Assembly: GCF_009759665.1 (NCBI RefSeq)
Contig: NZ_WQNE01000019.1
Span: 62,001-126,000, forward strand
Origin: Bradyrhizobium cajani
GTDB lineage: Bacteria; Pseudomonadota; Alphaproteobacteria; Rhizobiales; Xanthobacteraceae
DNA length: 64,000 nt
Direction of reading: 5' to 3'
Numbering within the stretch: the stretch's first letter is position 1; each line of letters begins with the position of its first letter. The notes under the pieces were generated by a model. The model did not search any database. It was not told where the DNA came from and saw nothing but the letters and a program-made list of their open reading frames with translations. The position numbers were made by a program, and so were the translations under genes. Below are positions 8,579-16,765 of this stretch, piece after piece.

Positions 8579-8661
8579 TCATTGCGAGCGCAGCGAAGCA
8601 ATCCAGAATCCCTCCTGGGAGACAGTCTGGATTGCTTCGTCGCAAGAGCTTCTCGCAATGA
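8579..8661. repeat. Palindromic repeat, TCATTGCGAG family (second copy)
   Basis: Begins TCATTGCGAGCGCAGCGAAG and ends TCTCGCAATGA, with inner arms GCAATCCAGAATCCC and GTCTGGATTGC. It is the same family as the element at 3423-3509. It separates parS site 3 from sites 4 and 5. Confidence 0.87.
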
Positions 8662-8759
8662 CCGGGATTGCGGCCCGACCTGACTGGTCCCAAACCATGC
8701 GCCCCGAGAGGTCAAACGTCGGGATTGATTCCGCTGTTCTTAGAGTTCCATTCCACGAA

Positions 8760-8775
8760 TGTTTCACGTGAAACA
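8760..8775. promoter_or_regulatory. parS site 4 (perfect 16-mer)
   Basis: TGTTTCACGTGAAACA, exact consensus, lying in the gap between the starts of the mnmG and the end of the mnmE genes. Its centre is 25 bases from that of the next site. Confidence 0.95.
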
Positions 8776-8784
8776 GGCCTAAGC

Positions 8785-8800
8785 CGTTTCACGTGAAACG
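8785..8800. promoter_or_regulatory. parS site 5
   Basis: CGTTTCACGTGAAACG: the 14-base core is perfect and the two outer bases differ from consensus. It forms a close pair with site 4, 43 bases beyond the mnmE stop codon. The rest of the 8329-8843 gap holds no gene that I can support. Confidence 0.9.
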
Positions 8801-8843
8801 CAAGAAGTGGAACAAGCGCTAGTTCTACAATGAAGAACTAGCG

Positions 8844-10190
8844 CTACTTGCCGATGCAGAATTTCTGGAAAATGGCCCCAAGGACGTCCTCGACATCCAC
8901 CCGGCCCAGCAGCCGGCCCAGGGCATAGGCGGCGGCGCGCAATTCCTCGGCAGCCAGCTCTTCGCCCTCTTCTACAAGCTCGAGGCTCCGGCGCAAGCTG
9001 TCCGACGCGCGGCGCAACAAATCCCGTTGACGCGCCCGAGTCACCACGGCGCCCTCGCTGGTTCCAAAGTACTCAGCCGCGAATTTCACCAAGGCATCGA
9101 CCAGCTCGGGAATGCCGTCACCTCGGCTCGCCGAGATCCCGAACTCGCCGCGGGCACCTCCGCCCCCGCCAAGATCGATCTTGTTGCGGACGACCCAGAC
9201 CGAGCCGCCAGCCCGACCGCTTCCGTCGCCGGATGTCCACGGCGACCCCGTCACGTCGACGGCGGGCGATCCCTCCACCAGCCACAGCACGAGGTCGGCA
9301 TCCTCGGCCCGCGCCCGCGCACGGCGCACGCCTTCCTGCTCGACCGGATCATCGGTCTCGCGGATGCCGGCCGTATCGATCACCGTCACGGGATAGCCGT
9401 CGAGATCGAGCTGTACCTCGATCACGTCGCGCGTGGTGCCGGCGTGCGGCGATACGATCGCGACGTCGCGGCGCGCGAGCTGGTTGATCAGCGTCGACTT
9501 GCCGACATTCGGCTCGCCTGCGACCGCAACCACGAGGCCGTCGCGCAGACGTTCAGCATGTCCCTGTGCCGCAAGGACTTCTGTGATTTCACCGTGCAAG
9601 GCCCTGATCGCCTTGACCGCCGGCGCCATTAACTCCGCGGGCACATCGCCCTCGTCGGAAAAATCGATGCCGGCCTCGATCAACGCCGAAGCCTCGATGA
9701 TGCGCTCGCGCCAGTCGCGTGCACGATCGCCGAGCAGACCCTGCAACTGGCGCAGCGCCTGGCGGCGCTGGCGGTCGGTGTCGGCGTGAATGAGATCGTC
9801 GAGGCCCTCGGCCTCGGTGAGATCGAGCTTGCCGTTCTCGAACGCGCGCCGCGTGAACTCGCCCGGCTCGGCCGCCCGCATATTAGGAATATCAGAAATA
9901 GCGGCGAGGAGCGCGGACAGCACCGCGCGGCCGCCATGGACGTGGAATTCCGCGACGTCCTCGCCGGTCGCGCTTCCCGGCCCGGGAAACCAGAGCACGA
10001 CGGCGTCATCGATGGGCTGGTCTGCACCGGCGCGGAGAAGCCGGCGACTGGCCTGCCGTGGCGCCGGCAGCTTGCCCGCTAGGGCCGTCAGCACGAGGCT
10101 GGCCTGCGGCCCGGAGACCCGCACCACGGCGAGCGCACTCGGCGGCCGGCCGGACGACAGCGCAAAGATGGTCTGGTCTCGCGGATGCAT
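8844..10190 (-). CDS. mnmE: tRNA modification GTPase MnmE (TrmE)
   Basis: Potassium-activated GTPase that works with MnmG on U34 of tRNA. The 448 residues comprise an N-terminal tetrahydrofolate-binding domain starting RDQTIFALSSG, a helical domain, and an inserted G domain with GEPNVGKSTL, GTTRDVIE and NKIDLGGG. The C-terminus ends in the invariant CIGK, whose Cys binds near the active site. ATG 10190 fits the family start. It is transcribed toward mnmG. Confidence 0.97.
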   Translation of the reverse strand: MHPRDQTIFALSSGRPPSALAVVRVSGPQASLVLTALAGKLPAPRQASRRLLRAGADQPIDDAVVLWFPGPGSATGEDVAEFHVHGGRAVLSALLAAISDIPNMRAAEPGEFTRRAFENGKLDLTEAEGLDDLIHADTDRQRRQALRQLQGLLGDRARDWRERIIEASALIEAGIDFSDEGDVPAELMAPAVKAIRALHGEITEVLAAQGHAERLRDGLVVAVAGEPNVGKSTLINQLARRDVAIVSPHAGTTRDVIEVQLDLDGYPVTVIDTAGIRETDDPVEQEGVRRARARAEDADLVLWLVEGSPAVDVTGSPWTSGDGSGRAGGSVWVVRNKIDLGGGGGARGEFGISASRGDGIPELVDALVKFAAEYFGTSEGAVVTRARQRDLLRRASDSLRRSLELVEEGEELAAEELRAAAYALGRLLGRVDVEDVLGAIFQKFCIGK

Positions 10191-10508
10191 GGCCTATTTG
10201 TCCGGGTGGAGGCCAAAAGGCAAACGTCCGTTCTTGACCGACGGGAAAGCGTGATTTTGCTGCAGCCTACGTTGCAGCAAATAACCTCTTTGTTGCATCG
10301 CAACATGAACACAGCACTTCTGCTGCAAAATACCCCTGAGCTGAGGTCGATAGATTCAGCCCTAGTCAAATATTATTGATATCGATCAACAACTTCCTAG
10401 AAATCCCAGCCCGGACCGGCCAGCCGCCCATGCTGCACTTTCGCTGCAACATGACCGCACAAAAAAGGGCGCCCGGAGGCGCCCTTTTGATTCCGTGCTG
10501 CACCGCAC
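10191..10508. other. mnmE-rho gap with repeated TGCTGCA / TGCAGCA motifs
   Basis: This 318-base gap contains no supported gene. It has a perfect 9-base inverted repeat TTTGCTGCA ... TGCAGCAAA at 10256-10281 with an 8-base spacer, a second palindrome TTGCATCGCAA near 10294-10304, and further TGCTGCA or CGCTGCA copies near 10320, 10431, 10442 and 10497. The sites cluster on the mnmE promoter side and around the rho terminator. CTGC/GCAG half-sites resemble those of PhaR-type regulators, but the spacing does not match and no regulator is claimed. Confidence 0.5.
10463..10488 (-). terminator. Intrinsic terminator downstream of rho
   Basis: Perfect 11-base stem AAAAGGGCGCC / GGCGCCCTTTT with a CGGA loop. 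Read on the minus strand it lies 20 bases after the rho stop and is followed by a run of six T, as expected for Rho-independent termination of the rho gene itself. Confidence 0.9.
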
Positions 10509-11774
10509 TCAGGTGTTCATCGAATCGAAGAACTCCGAATTGCTCTTGGTCGAGCGCAGCTTGTCGAGCAGGAAGTCGATCGCGTCCATGGTGCCCATCG
10601 GATTGAGGATGCGGCGGAGCACGTACATCTTCTTGAGCACCTGCGGATCGGTGATGAGCTCCTCCTTGCGGGTGCCGGAGCGCGAGATGTCGATCGCCGG
10701 GAAGGTCCGCTTGTCCGAGACCTTGCGGTCGAGGATCAGTTCGGAGTTACCGGTGCCCTTGAACTCTTCGAAGATGACTTCGTCCATGCGGCTGCCGGTA
10801 TCGACCAGCGCGGTCGCGATGATGGTCAGCGAGCCGCCCTCCTCGATGTTGCGGGCGGCACCGAAGAAGCGCTTCGGGCGCTGGAGCGCGTTGGCGTCGA
10901 CGCCGCCGGTCAGCACCTTGCCGGATGACGGCACCACGGTGTTGTAGGCGCGGCCGAGGCGCGTGATCGAATCGAGCAGGATCACGACATCGCGGCCATG
11001 CTCAACCAGGCGCTTCGCCTTCTCGATCACCATCTCGGCGACCTGGACGTGACGCACGGCCGGCTCGTCGAAGGTCGAGGACACGACCTCGCCCTTCACC
11101 GAGCGCTGCATGTCCGTGACTTCCTCCGGACGCTCGTCGATCAGAAGCACGATCAGATAGCAATCCGGATGATTCGCCGTGATCGAATGCGCGATGTTCT
11201 GCATCAGCACGGTCTTACCGGTGCGCGGCGGCGCGACGATCAGCGCGCGCTGGCCCTTGCCGATCGGAGCGACGATGTCGATCACGCGTGCAGACAGGTC
11301 TTTCCGCGTCGGATCGTCGATCTCCATCCGGAAGCGCTGATTCGGAAACAGCGGCGTCAGGTTGTCGAAATTGACCTTGTGCTTGGCCTTTTCCGGATCC
11401 TCGAAATTGAGCGTGTTGACCTTCAGCAGCGCGAAATAGCGTTCGCCCTCTTTCGGGCTGCGGATGTGGCCTTCGATGGTATCGCCGGTGCGCAGTCCGA
11501 AGCGGCGGATCTGCGACGGCGAAACGTAGATATCGTCCGGGCCCGGCAGATAATTCGCATCGGGCGAGCGAAGGAAGCCGAAACCGTCGGAGAGCACCTC
11601 GACGACGCCCTCGCCGACAATGTCGGTCTCAGCGAGCGAGAGCTGCTTGAGGATGGCGAACAGCAGCTCCTGCTTGCGCATGGTGCTGGCATTCTCGACC
11701 CCATTCTCCTCCGCGAACGAGACGAGCTCGGCCGGAGTTTTCGACTTGAGGTCCTGGAGTTTAATTTCCCGCAT
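10509..11774 (-). CDS. rho: Transcription termination factor Rho
   Basis: Hexameric RNA helicase that ends transcription at C-rich rut sites. The 421-residue protein begins MREIKLQDLKSKTPAELVSF (Rho N-terminal helical domain), continues into the cold-shock-like RNA-binding domain (GFGFLRSPDANYLPGPDDIYVS), and has the ATPase P-loop APPRTGKTVL plus the Q-loop region near LLIDERPEEVTDM. Length and order are canonical. The 247-base leader region to hemJ (11775-12021) has no other gene; Rho leaders are often autoregulated, but no specific element was identified. Confidence 0.98.
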   Translation of the reverse strand: MREIKLQDLKSKTPAELVSFAEENGVENASTMRKQELLFAILKQLSLAETDIVGEGVVEVLSDGFGFLRSPDANYLPGPDDIYVSPSQIRRFGLRTGDTIEGHIRSPKEGERYFALLKVNTLNFEDPEKAKHKVNFDNLTPLFPNQRFRMEIDDPTRKDLSARVIDIVAPIGKGQRALIVAPPRTGKTVLMQNIAHSITANHPDCYLIVLLIDERPEEVTDMQRSVKGEVVSSTFDEPAVRHVQVAEMVIEKAKRLVEHGRDVVILLDSITRLGRAYNTVVPSSGKVLTGGVDANALQRPKRFFGAARNIEEGGSLTIIATALVDTGSRMDEVIFEEFKGTGNSELILDRKVSDKRTFPAIDISRSGTRKEELITDPQVLKKMYVLRRILNPMGTMDAIDFLLDKLRSTKSNSEFFDSMNT

Positions 11775-12021
11775 TGGGGTGGTCCTGTGGGGTAACCTTG
11801 GGAGGGGTGCGAGGAGGCTCTGAAATGCGGACGTGAGAAGGTAAGGTCCGCAGGTCTGGCAAGGTGAGTGCCGGGTGAGGCTTCAAACCTGATGCGGTGT
11901 CCGGCCTTCAAAAAGCTCGGACACAACCACATCCGCCTGCGTTGGGTGGGATACGGATAATATAGAAAATCGCTTCCTGCTCCGCAAGCCGAAGCGCTGA
12001 GCGATTCGTCGCGATCCTTGC

Positions 12022-12459
12022 CTAGAGCGGCTTCACGATCACCATGATGACGATGAAAATCATCAGGACAGTCGGCACCTCATTGATAATCCGATAGAAT
12101 TTCTGGCTCCGTGGGCGCCGGTCGGCGGCGAAATCCTTCAGCCAGCGGGAAAAAAAGCCGTGGACCGCAGACATCGCCAGGACCAATGCCAGTTTTACGT
12201 GCAACCAGGGCGATGCGAACCAATGGCCTGACCATGCGAGATAGAGCCCGGCGAACCAGGTGACCATCATGGCGGGGTTGATGATCGCCTTGAGCAGCCG
12301 GCGCTCCATGACCTTGAACGTTTCCGACTGCTTCGAGCCGATCTCGGCCTCGCAGTGATAGACGAACAGCCGCGGCAGATAGAGCATGCCCGCCATCCAG
12401 GAGATGACGGCGATCACGTGCAGCGCCTTGATCCACTCGTACATGCCGGCAGTCTCCAT
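12022..12459 (-). CDS. hemJ: Protoporphyrinogen oxidase HemJ
   Basis: Small inner-membrane protein that oxidises protoporphyrinogen IX in haem synthesis in bacteria lacking HemG or HemY. From ATG 12459 it has 145 residues, the usual size; an open frame extends upstream to 12561 but those extra residues are basic and not family-like. Four hydrophobic segments are visible. The N-terminal YEWIKALHVIAVISWMAG holds the conserved haem-binding His, and LLKAIINPAMMVTW is the second family block. The neighbourhood (rho on one side, ppsR on the other) is that of hem genes next to the chromosomal origin in rhizobia. Confidence 0.9.
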   Translation of the reverse strand: METAGMYEWIKALHVIAVISWMAGMLYLPRLFVYHCEAEIGSKQSETFKVMERRLLKAIINPAMMVTWFAGLYLAWSGHWFASPWLHVKLALVLAMSAVHGFFSRWLKDFAADRRPRSQKFYRIINEVPTVLMIFIVIMVIVKPL

Positions 12460-12963
12460 TCCAATTTCGACGCGTTTTCCTGATGCGGACCGGTATCCGC
12501 TTCGCCCGAAAACGCTCCTGCTCACCGAACAGTGGATGAAACGTGCCCGGTAAGAATTCATTCATAGATCTGGGCGCACACATATCCGCGTGCTCGGCTC
12601 TTCTAAACCTAAAAATTTTAGAATCTTAAGGTTTGAGTCTTTGTGACCGTGGATTGGACTCACGCAATGCCGTCCGCCGCTTCACGCCGGCTTGTTCACA
12701 TCCATCAACATATCCTGCTCCGGTCCGGCCTGCTCGGATAAGTCTCCCATGCTCAAGGGCTTGCGCGCGCCTGCCCGCAGCTTATCAAGGGAGTTGTCCG
12801 CGCAATCCCGTTTCCGTCGCGAAGGGGCGCCGGACTTGTTCTGACGGGCAGCGGTGTGAAGAAAATTGGCCGTTGTCCCGCCCCTGGTGTCGCACATCCC
12901 TTTCCGAGGGGTTAAGCTCCACAGAAATCCACAAACCGCCCCATCGAAATCAAAAGAGTTTTT
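12460..12963. other. Candidate chromosomal replication origin (oriC)
   Basis: A 504-base gene-free gap between divergent hemJ and ppsR. In Caulobacter and Sinorhizobium the mapped origin lies between a hem gene and the homologue of ppsR (RP001/Y02793), so synteny points here. Seen directly: an AT-rich block at about 12601-12635 with CTAAAA-A-TTTTAG, a DnaA-box-like TTGTTCACA at 12692-12700 (one mismatch to TTATTCACA), and weaker AGCTCCACA and AAATCCACA near 12916-12933. No perfect TTATCCACA box was found. Part of 12469-12511 resembles a dispersed Bradyrhizobium repeat. Five parS sites lie 3.7-6.7 kb to the left. Confidence 0.5.
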
Positions 12964-13803
12964 GTGCCGACCTCGAACAATTATTTCCATCTGCACCTCG
13001 TCTCGGACTCCACCGGCGAGACCCTGATCACGGTCGCACGTGCCGTCGCCGCGCAGTACGCGAACGTCACCCCGGTCGAGCATGTCTATCCGCTGGTGCG
13101 CAGCCAGAAGCAGCTCGATCGCGTGCTCGACGAGATCGAGGAAGCGCCGGGGATCGTGCTGTTCACGCTGCTGGAGAAGGATCTGGTCTCGCGGCTCGAG
13201 GACAAGTGCAAGGGGATCAACGTTCCGAGCCTGTCGATCATCGGCCCGGTGATGCAGCTGTTCGAGGCCTATCTCGGTGCCGCGACCACAGGCCGCGTCG
13301 GCGCCCAGCACGTCCTCAATGCTGAATATTTCAAGCGCATCGACGCGCTGAACTACACGATGATCCACGACGACGGCCAGCATGTCGAAGGCCTCGACGA
13401 TGCCGACGTGGTGCTTGTCGGCGTATCCCGCACCTCCAAGACGCCGACGTCGATTTATCTCGCCAATCGCGGCATCCGTACCGCCAATGTGCCGCTGGTG
13501 CCTGGCATTCCGGTGCCGACGCAGCTCGAGACACTGACGCGGCCGCTGGTGGTGAGCCTGCATGCGACGCCGGAGCGCCTGATCCAGGTGCGCCAGAACC
13601 GCCTGCTCACCATGGGCGCCAATTCCAGCAGCGACACCTACACCGACCGGCAGGCGGTCGCCGACGAAGTCGCCTTCGCCCGCAAGCTGAGTGCCAAGCA
13701 CGACTGGCCGCTGCTCGACGTCACCCGGCGCTCGATCGAGGAGACCGCCGCGGCGATCATGAAGCTCTACACCGACCGTCAACGTAACCGGCCCTCGGAA
13801 TAG
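12964..13803 (+). CDS. ppsR: Pyruvate, phosphate dikinase regulatory protein (DUF299 kinase/phosphorylase)
   Basis: Bifunctional serine/threonine kinase and pyrophosphorylase that switches pyruvate phosphate dikinase or PEP synthase off and on. The 279-residue protein starts with the family segment FHLHLVSDSTGET and carries the P-loop-like GVSRTSKTPTSIYLA near residue 153, followed by NVPLVPGIPVP. The start is GTG 12964. The gene is the homologue of the origin-proximal RP001/Y02793 gene of other alphaproteobacteria and here opens the rightward maf-coaE-dnaQ row. Confidence 0.93.
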   Translation: MPTSNNYFHLHLVSDSTGETLITVARAVAAQYANVTPVEHVYPLVRSQKQLDRVLDEIEEAPGIVLFTLLEKDLVSRLEDKCKGINVPSLSIIGPVMQLFEAYLGAATTGRVGAQHVLNAEYFKRIDALNYTMIHDDGQHVEGLDDADVVLVGVSRTSKTPTSIYLANRGIRTANVPLVPGIPVPTQLETLTRPLVVSLHATPERLIQVRQNRLLTMGANSSSDTYTDRQAVADEVAFARKLSAKHDWPLLDVTRRSIEETAAAIMKLYTDRQRNRPSE

Positions 13804-13811
13804 TCCTGGCG

Positions 13812-14420
13812 ATGGGTTTATGGCGCGGCACATCTCCGTTGATCCTGGCTTCGCAAAGCGGTGCGCGCAAAATGCTGCTGGCCAATGCCGGGCTCGCATT
13901 CGAGGCTGTTACGGCCGACATTGACGAGCGCGGCATTCAGGCCGCCTCAAGCCTCTCAAATCCGCGCGAGATTGCCCTGCTGCTGGCCCGGGAAAAAGCC
14001 AAGGCAGTCTCGGCCAATCGTCCAGGAAGCCACGTGATCGGTGCCGACCAGACGCTGGCTCTCGGGAATCGTCTCTTCAACAAGCCCGCGGGCCGCACCC
14101 AGGCGCTGGCGCAATTGCGCGATCTCGCCGGCAAGAGCCACGAGCTGAATTCCGCAGTGGCCGTGGCGCGCGATGGCGAGATCGTCTTCGAAGATGTTTC
14201 CGTGGCACGCATGACCATGCGGGCGATGAGCGAGGCGGGACTTTCGGCCTATCTCGATGCCGCCGGCGATGCCGTGACCGGCAGCGTCGGCGCCTATCAG
14301 CTTGAAGGCCTCGGCGTGCATCTGTTCGAGCGCATCGAGGGCGACCATTTCACCATTCTCGGCCTGCCGCTGCTGCCGCTGCTTGCGTTCCTGCGGCGCG
14401 AGGGGCTAGTTGCGGACTAG
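13812..14420 (+). CDS. maf: Maf-family nucleotide pyrophosphatase
   Basis: Maf proteins hydrolyse non-canonical or methylated nucleoside triphosphates and have been linked to septum control. This 202-residue protein has the N-terminal substrate motif LILASQSGARKMLLANAGL (usually LASxSPRR, here with G-A in place of P-R), the catalytic VIGADQTLALGNRLFNKP block, and GDAVTGSVGAYQLEGLG. It starts 8 bases after ppsR, probably in one transcript with it. Confidence 0.92.
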   Translation: MGLWRGTSPLILASQSGARKMLLANAGLAFEAVTADIDERGIQAASSLSNPREIALLLAREKAKAVSANRPGSHVIGADQTLALGNRLFNKPAGRTQALAQLRDLAGKSHELNSAVAVARDGEIVFEDVSVARMTMRAMSEAGLSAYLDAAGDAVTGSVGAYQLEGLGVHLFERIEGDHFTILGLPLLPLLAFLRREGLVAD

Positions 14421-14520
14421 AGCATGATCCGGAAAAGTGTGAAGCGGTTTTCCGAAGAGATCATGCGCAAACAAAGAGCTAAAGCGCGATGCGACTCGAC
14501 CCGATCTCATCGCGCTTTAG
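14421..14520. repeat. Composite palindromic repeat between maf and coaE
   Basis: Two adjoining parts. The first has AGCATGATCCGGAAAAGTG, GCGGTTTTCCG and GATCATGCGCAAA, the same family as at 24149-24200 and 58247-58340. The second, 14479-14520, is a perfect 13-base inverted repeat CTAAAGCGCGATG / CATCGCGCTTTAG with a 16-base loop. Together they fill the maf-coaE gap. Confidence 0.87.
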
Positions 14521-14538
14521 AGATATGGCTGGGCGCTG

Positions 14539-15138
14539 ATGCGGATCCTTGGACTGACCGGCTCGATCGGGATGGGCAAATCGACCACCGCGAAATTGTT
14601 CGCGGAGGCCGGCGTGCCCGTCTACGACGCCGATGCCGCCGTCCATCAATTATATGAAGGCGAGGCAGCTCCCGCCATCGAGGCCGCCTTTCCCGGCACC
14701 ACCGCGAACGGCAAGGTCGACCGGCCGAAACTGTCCGCGCGCGTGGTGCATGATCCCGCCGCCATCAAGCAGCTCGAGCAGATCGTCCATCCGATGCTCG
14801 GCGCCTCACGTCAAAAATTCTTTTCCGATGCAGAAGCGGCCGGCGCGCCGGTCGTGGTGCTGGACATTCCGCTGTTGTTCGAGACCGGCGGCGAGAAGCG
14901 GGTCGACGCCGTGGTCGTGGTCTCGACCTCGCCGGAACTCCAGCGCGAGCGCGTGCTGGCGCGGGGCACGATGGACGAGGCGAAGCTCGACGCCATCATC
15001 GCCAAGCAGACGCCGGATGCGGAAAAGCGCCAGCGCGCCGATTTCGTGGTGGATACGTCGCACGGACTTGAGCCGGTGCGGGCGCAAATCGCGCACATCC
15101 TGGCCGAGGTCGTTAAGATGCCGCAGCGGCGAGCCTGA
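14539..15138 (+). CDS. coaE: Dephospho-CoA kinase
   Basis: Last step of coenzyme A synthesis: phosphorylation of the 3' hydroxyl of dephospho-CoA. The 199-residue P-loop kinase starts MRILGLTGSIGMGKSTTAKL, with the Walker A at residues 7-15, then VYDADAAVHQLY and VVLDIPLLFETG, both family signatures. It is followed 28 bases later by dnaQ. Confidence 0.96.
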   Translation: MRILGLTGSIGMGKSTTAKLFAEAGVPVYDADAAVHQLYEGEAAPAIEAAFPGTTANGKVDRPKLSARVVHDPAAIKQLEQIVHPMLGASRQKFFSDAEAAGAPVVVLDIPLLFETGGEKRVDAVVVVSTSPELQRERVLARGTMDEAKLDAIIAKQTPDAEKRQRADFVVDTSHGLEPVRAQIAHILAEVVKMPQRRA

Positions 15139-15166
15139 TTCGCCGATTGACACGGCGTCCTGAAGC

Positions 15167-15883
15167 ATGCGCGAAATCGTTCTCGACACTGAAACCACTG
15201 GCCTCGATCCCCTCCGGGGCGATCGTCTGGTCGAAATCGGCTGCGTAGAGATCTTCAACCGCATGCCGACGGGACAGACGTATCACGTCTATATCAATCC
15301 AGAGAGGGATATGCCGGCGGAAGCGTTCGCGGTGCATGGGCTGTCGGCCGAATTCTTGTCGACCAAGCCGCTGTTCCACGAGGTCGTCGACGATTTTCTG
15401 GAGTTCATCGGCGATGCGCCGCTGGTGATCCATAACGCCTCGTTCGACATCAGCTTCATCAATGCCGAGCTCGACCGGATCAAGCGCGCCGCGGTCCCGC
15501 GCGAGCGGCTGGTCGATACGCTGCTGCTGGCCCGGCGCAAGCATCCAGGCGTGTCGAACCGTCTCGACGATCTCTGTTCGCGCTATGCGATCGACAATTC
15601 GCACCGCACCAAACACGGCGCGCTGCTCGACGCCGAGCTGCTCGCCGAAGTCTATGTCGATCTGGTCGGGGCGCGGCAGTCGCAGCTGCTGCTGGCGTCG
15701 GAGGCCGAGGAGATCCGCGTCAATGCGACCGGAGATGCACCGCGGCGGCAGCGGCCGGTGCCGCTCGCGCCGCGGATTTCGGACGCCGAGCGCGAGGCCC
15801 ACCGGGCCTTCATCGCAACGCTCGGCGACAAGGCGATCTGGAACGAGTTCCTGCCCGCTCCAGCAGCCGTGGCGGCCGGTTAG
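15167..15883 (+). CDS. dnaQ: DNA polymerase III epsilon subunit, 3'-5' exonuclease
   Basis: Proofreading exonuclease of the replicative polymerase. The 238-residue DEDDh protein shows ExoI VLDTETTGLDP, ExoII HNASFDISFINAEL and the ExoIII region with HGALLDAELLAEVY. The C-terminal tail, expected to bind the alpha subunit, is Pro/Arg-rich. Its TAG stop overlaps the TAA stop of convergent secB by three bases (15880-15883). Confidence 0.96.
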   Translation: MREIVLDTETTGLDPLRGDRLVEIGCVEIFNRMPTGQTYHVYINPERDMPAEAFAVHGLSAEFLSTKPLFHEVVDDFLEFIGDAPLVIHNASFDISFINAELDRIKRAAVPRERLVDTLLLARRKHPGVSNRLDDLCSRYAIDNSHRTKHGALLDAELLAEVYVDLVGARQSQLLLASEAEEIRVNATGDAPRRQRPVPLAPRISDAEREAHRAFIATLGDKAIWNEFLPAPAAVAAG

Positions 15884-16365
15884 GCCTGACCGGCCTGGCC
15901 CTGAGCGGCCATTTGCCGCTCCATGTTCTGGCGATAGAGACCGACGAAGTCGACCGGATCCAGCATCAGGGGCGGGAACCCGCCGTCGCGCACGGCAGTC
16001 GCGATGATCTCACGCGCGAACGGGAACAGCAGGCGCGGGCATTCGATCATGACCAGCGGATGCAGGTTCTCCTTCGGCACATTGACGATCCGGAACACGC
16101 CGGCATAGGCGAGCTCGAACGAGAACATCACCTTGCCCGCGGTCTCGGCCTTGCCTTCGACCGACAGCGTCACCTCGAATTCCTGTTCGCTGAGGTTGTT
16201 GGCGCCGACGTTGATCTGGATGTTGATCTGGGGCTGCTGGCTCTGGGGCTGGAGCGAGCCCGGCGCATTCGGATTTTCGAACGAGAGATCCTTGGTGTAT
16301 TGCGCCAGTACGTTGAGCTGGGGAGCCTGGGCCGCCTCGGGAGGGGTGCCGTTACCGTTGGTCAT
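15880..16365 (-). CDS. secB: Protein-export chaperone SecB
   Basis: Tetrameric chaperone that keeps precursor proteins unfolded and hands them to SecA. The 161-residue protein has the family core QYTKDLSFENPNAP, INIQINVGANNL and the C-terminal CPRLLFPFAREIIATAVRDGGFPPLMLDPVDF, all strongly conserved. The C-terminal tail lacks the Cys/His zinc-binding motif of SecA; SecA, not SecB, carries that. Convergent with dnaQ; its promoter must lie in the 16366-16765 gap. Confidence 0.96.
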   Translation of the reverse strand: MTNGNGTPPEAAQAPQLNVLAQYTKDLSFENPNAPGSLQPQSQQPQINIQINVGANNLSEQEFEVTLSVEGKAETAGKVMFSFELAYAGVFRIVNVPKENLHPLVMIECPRLLFPFAREIIATAVRDGGFPPLMLDPVDFVGLYRQNMERQMAAQGQAGQA

Positions 16366-16765
16366 GAAAGTCTCTCCTTACCCGATTTGGGCTGAATTTC
16401 GCGGCGGTTGGCTAACATAGGGCCGCCTCACTCCACAAGGACGAACGGTCCCGGATGGGGGTTTCCAGACCGCGCCCACAACTGTGACGTTCACCCCGAC
16501 CTTTTCGCGAAATTGTGCCTTAAATGATTGAAGATGCGCGATTTCCCGTCAGGTTCGGGTTTCCCCTTAAGCATAAAACGCGCTACACTCCACGCTGTGC
16601 CAAAAGGCGCCATTGGCCGGGCCAGATTTCGTGCCTACATCCCACGGATCTGACGCGCGGACCCAAAATGGTAGACTTGCCGTTCCCGTATGGAACGGTC
16701 TACTGGCCGGATCGATTTTCCCGGCAACGGCCCCCTTCTCGAGAAGACCAGAAAGCGAATACGAC
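16366..16765. other. Divergent secB / timA upstream region
   Basis: A 400-base gap between divergent genes. It must hold the secB promoter and that of the Tim44-like gene. Several frames are open across it, including one in frame with the downstream gene back to 16613, but their predicted residues have no recognisable features and I support no gene. No clear -35/-10 pair or hairpin was identified. Confidence 0.4.
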
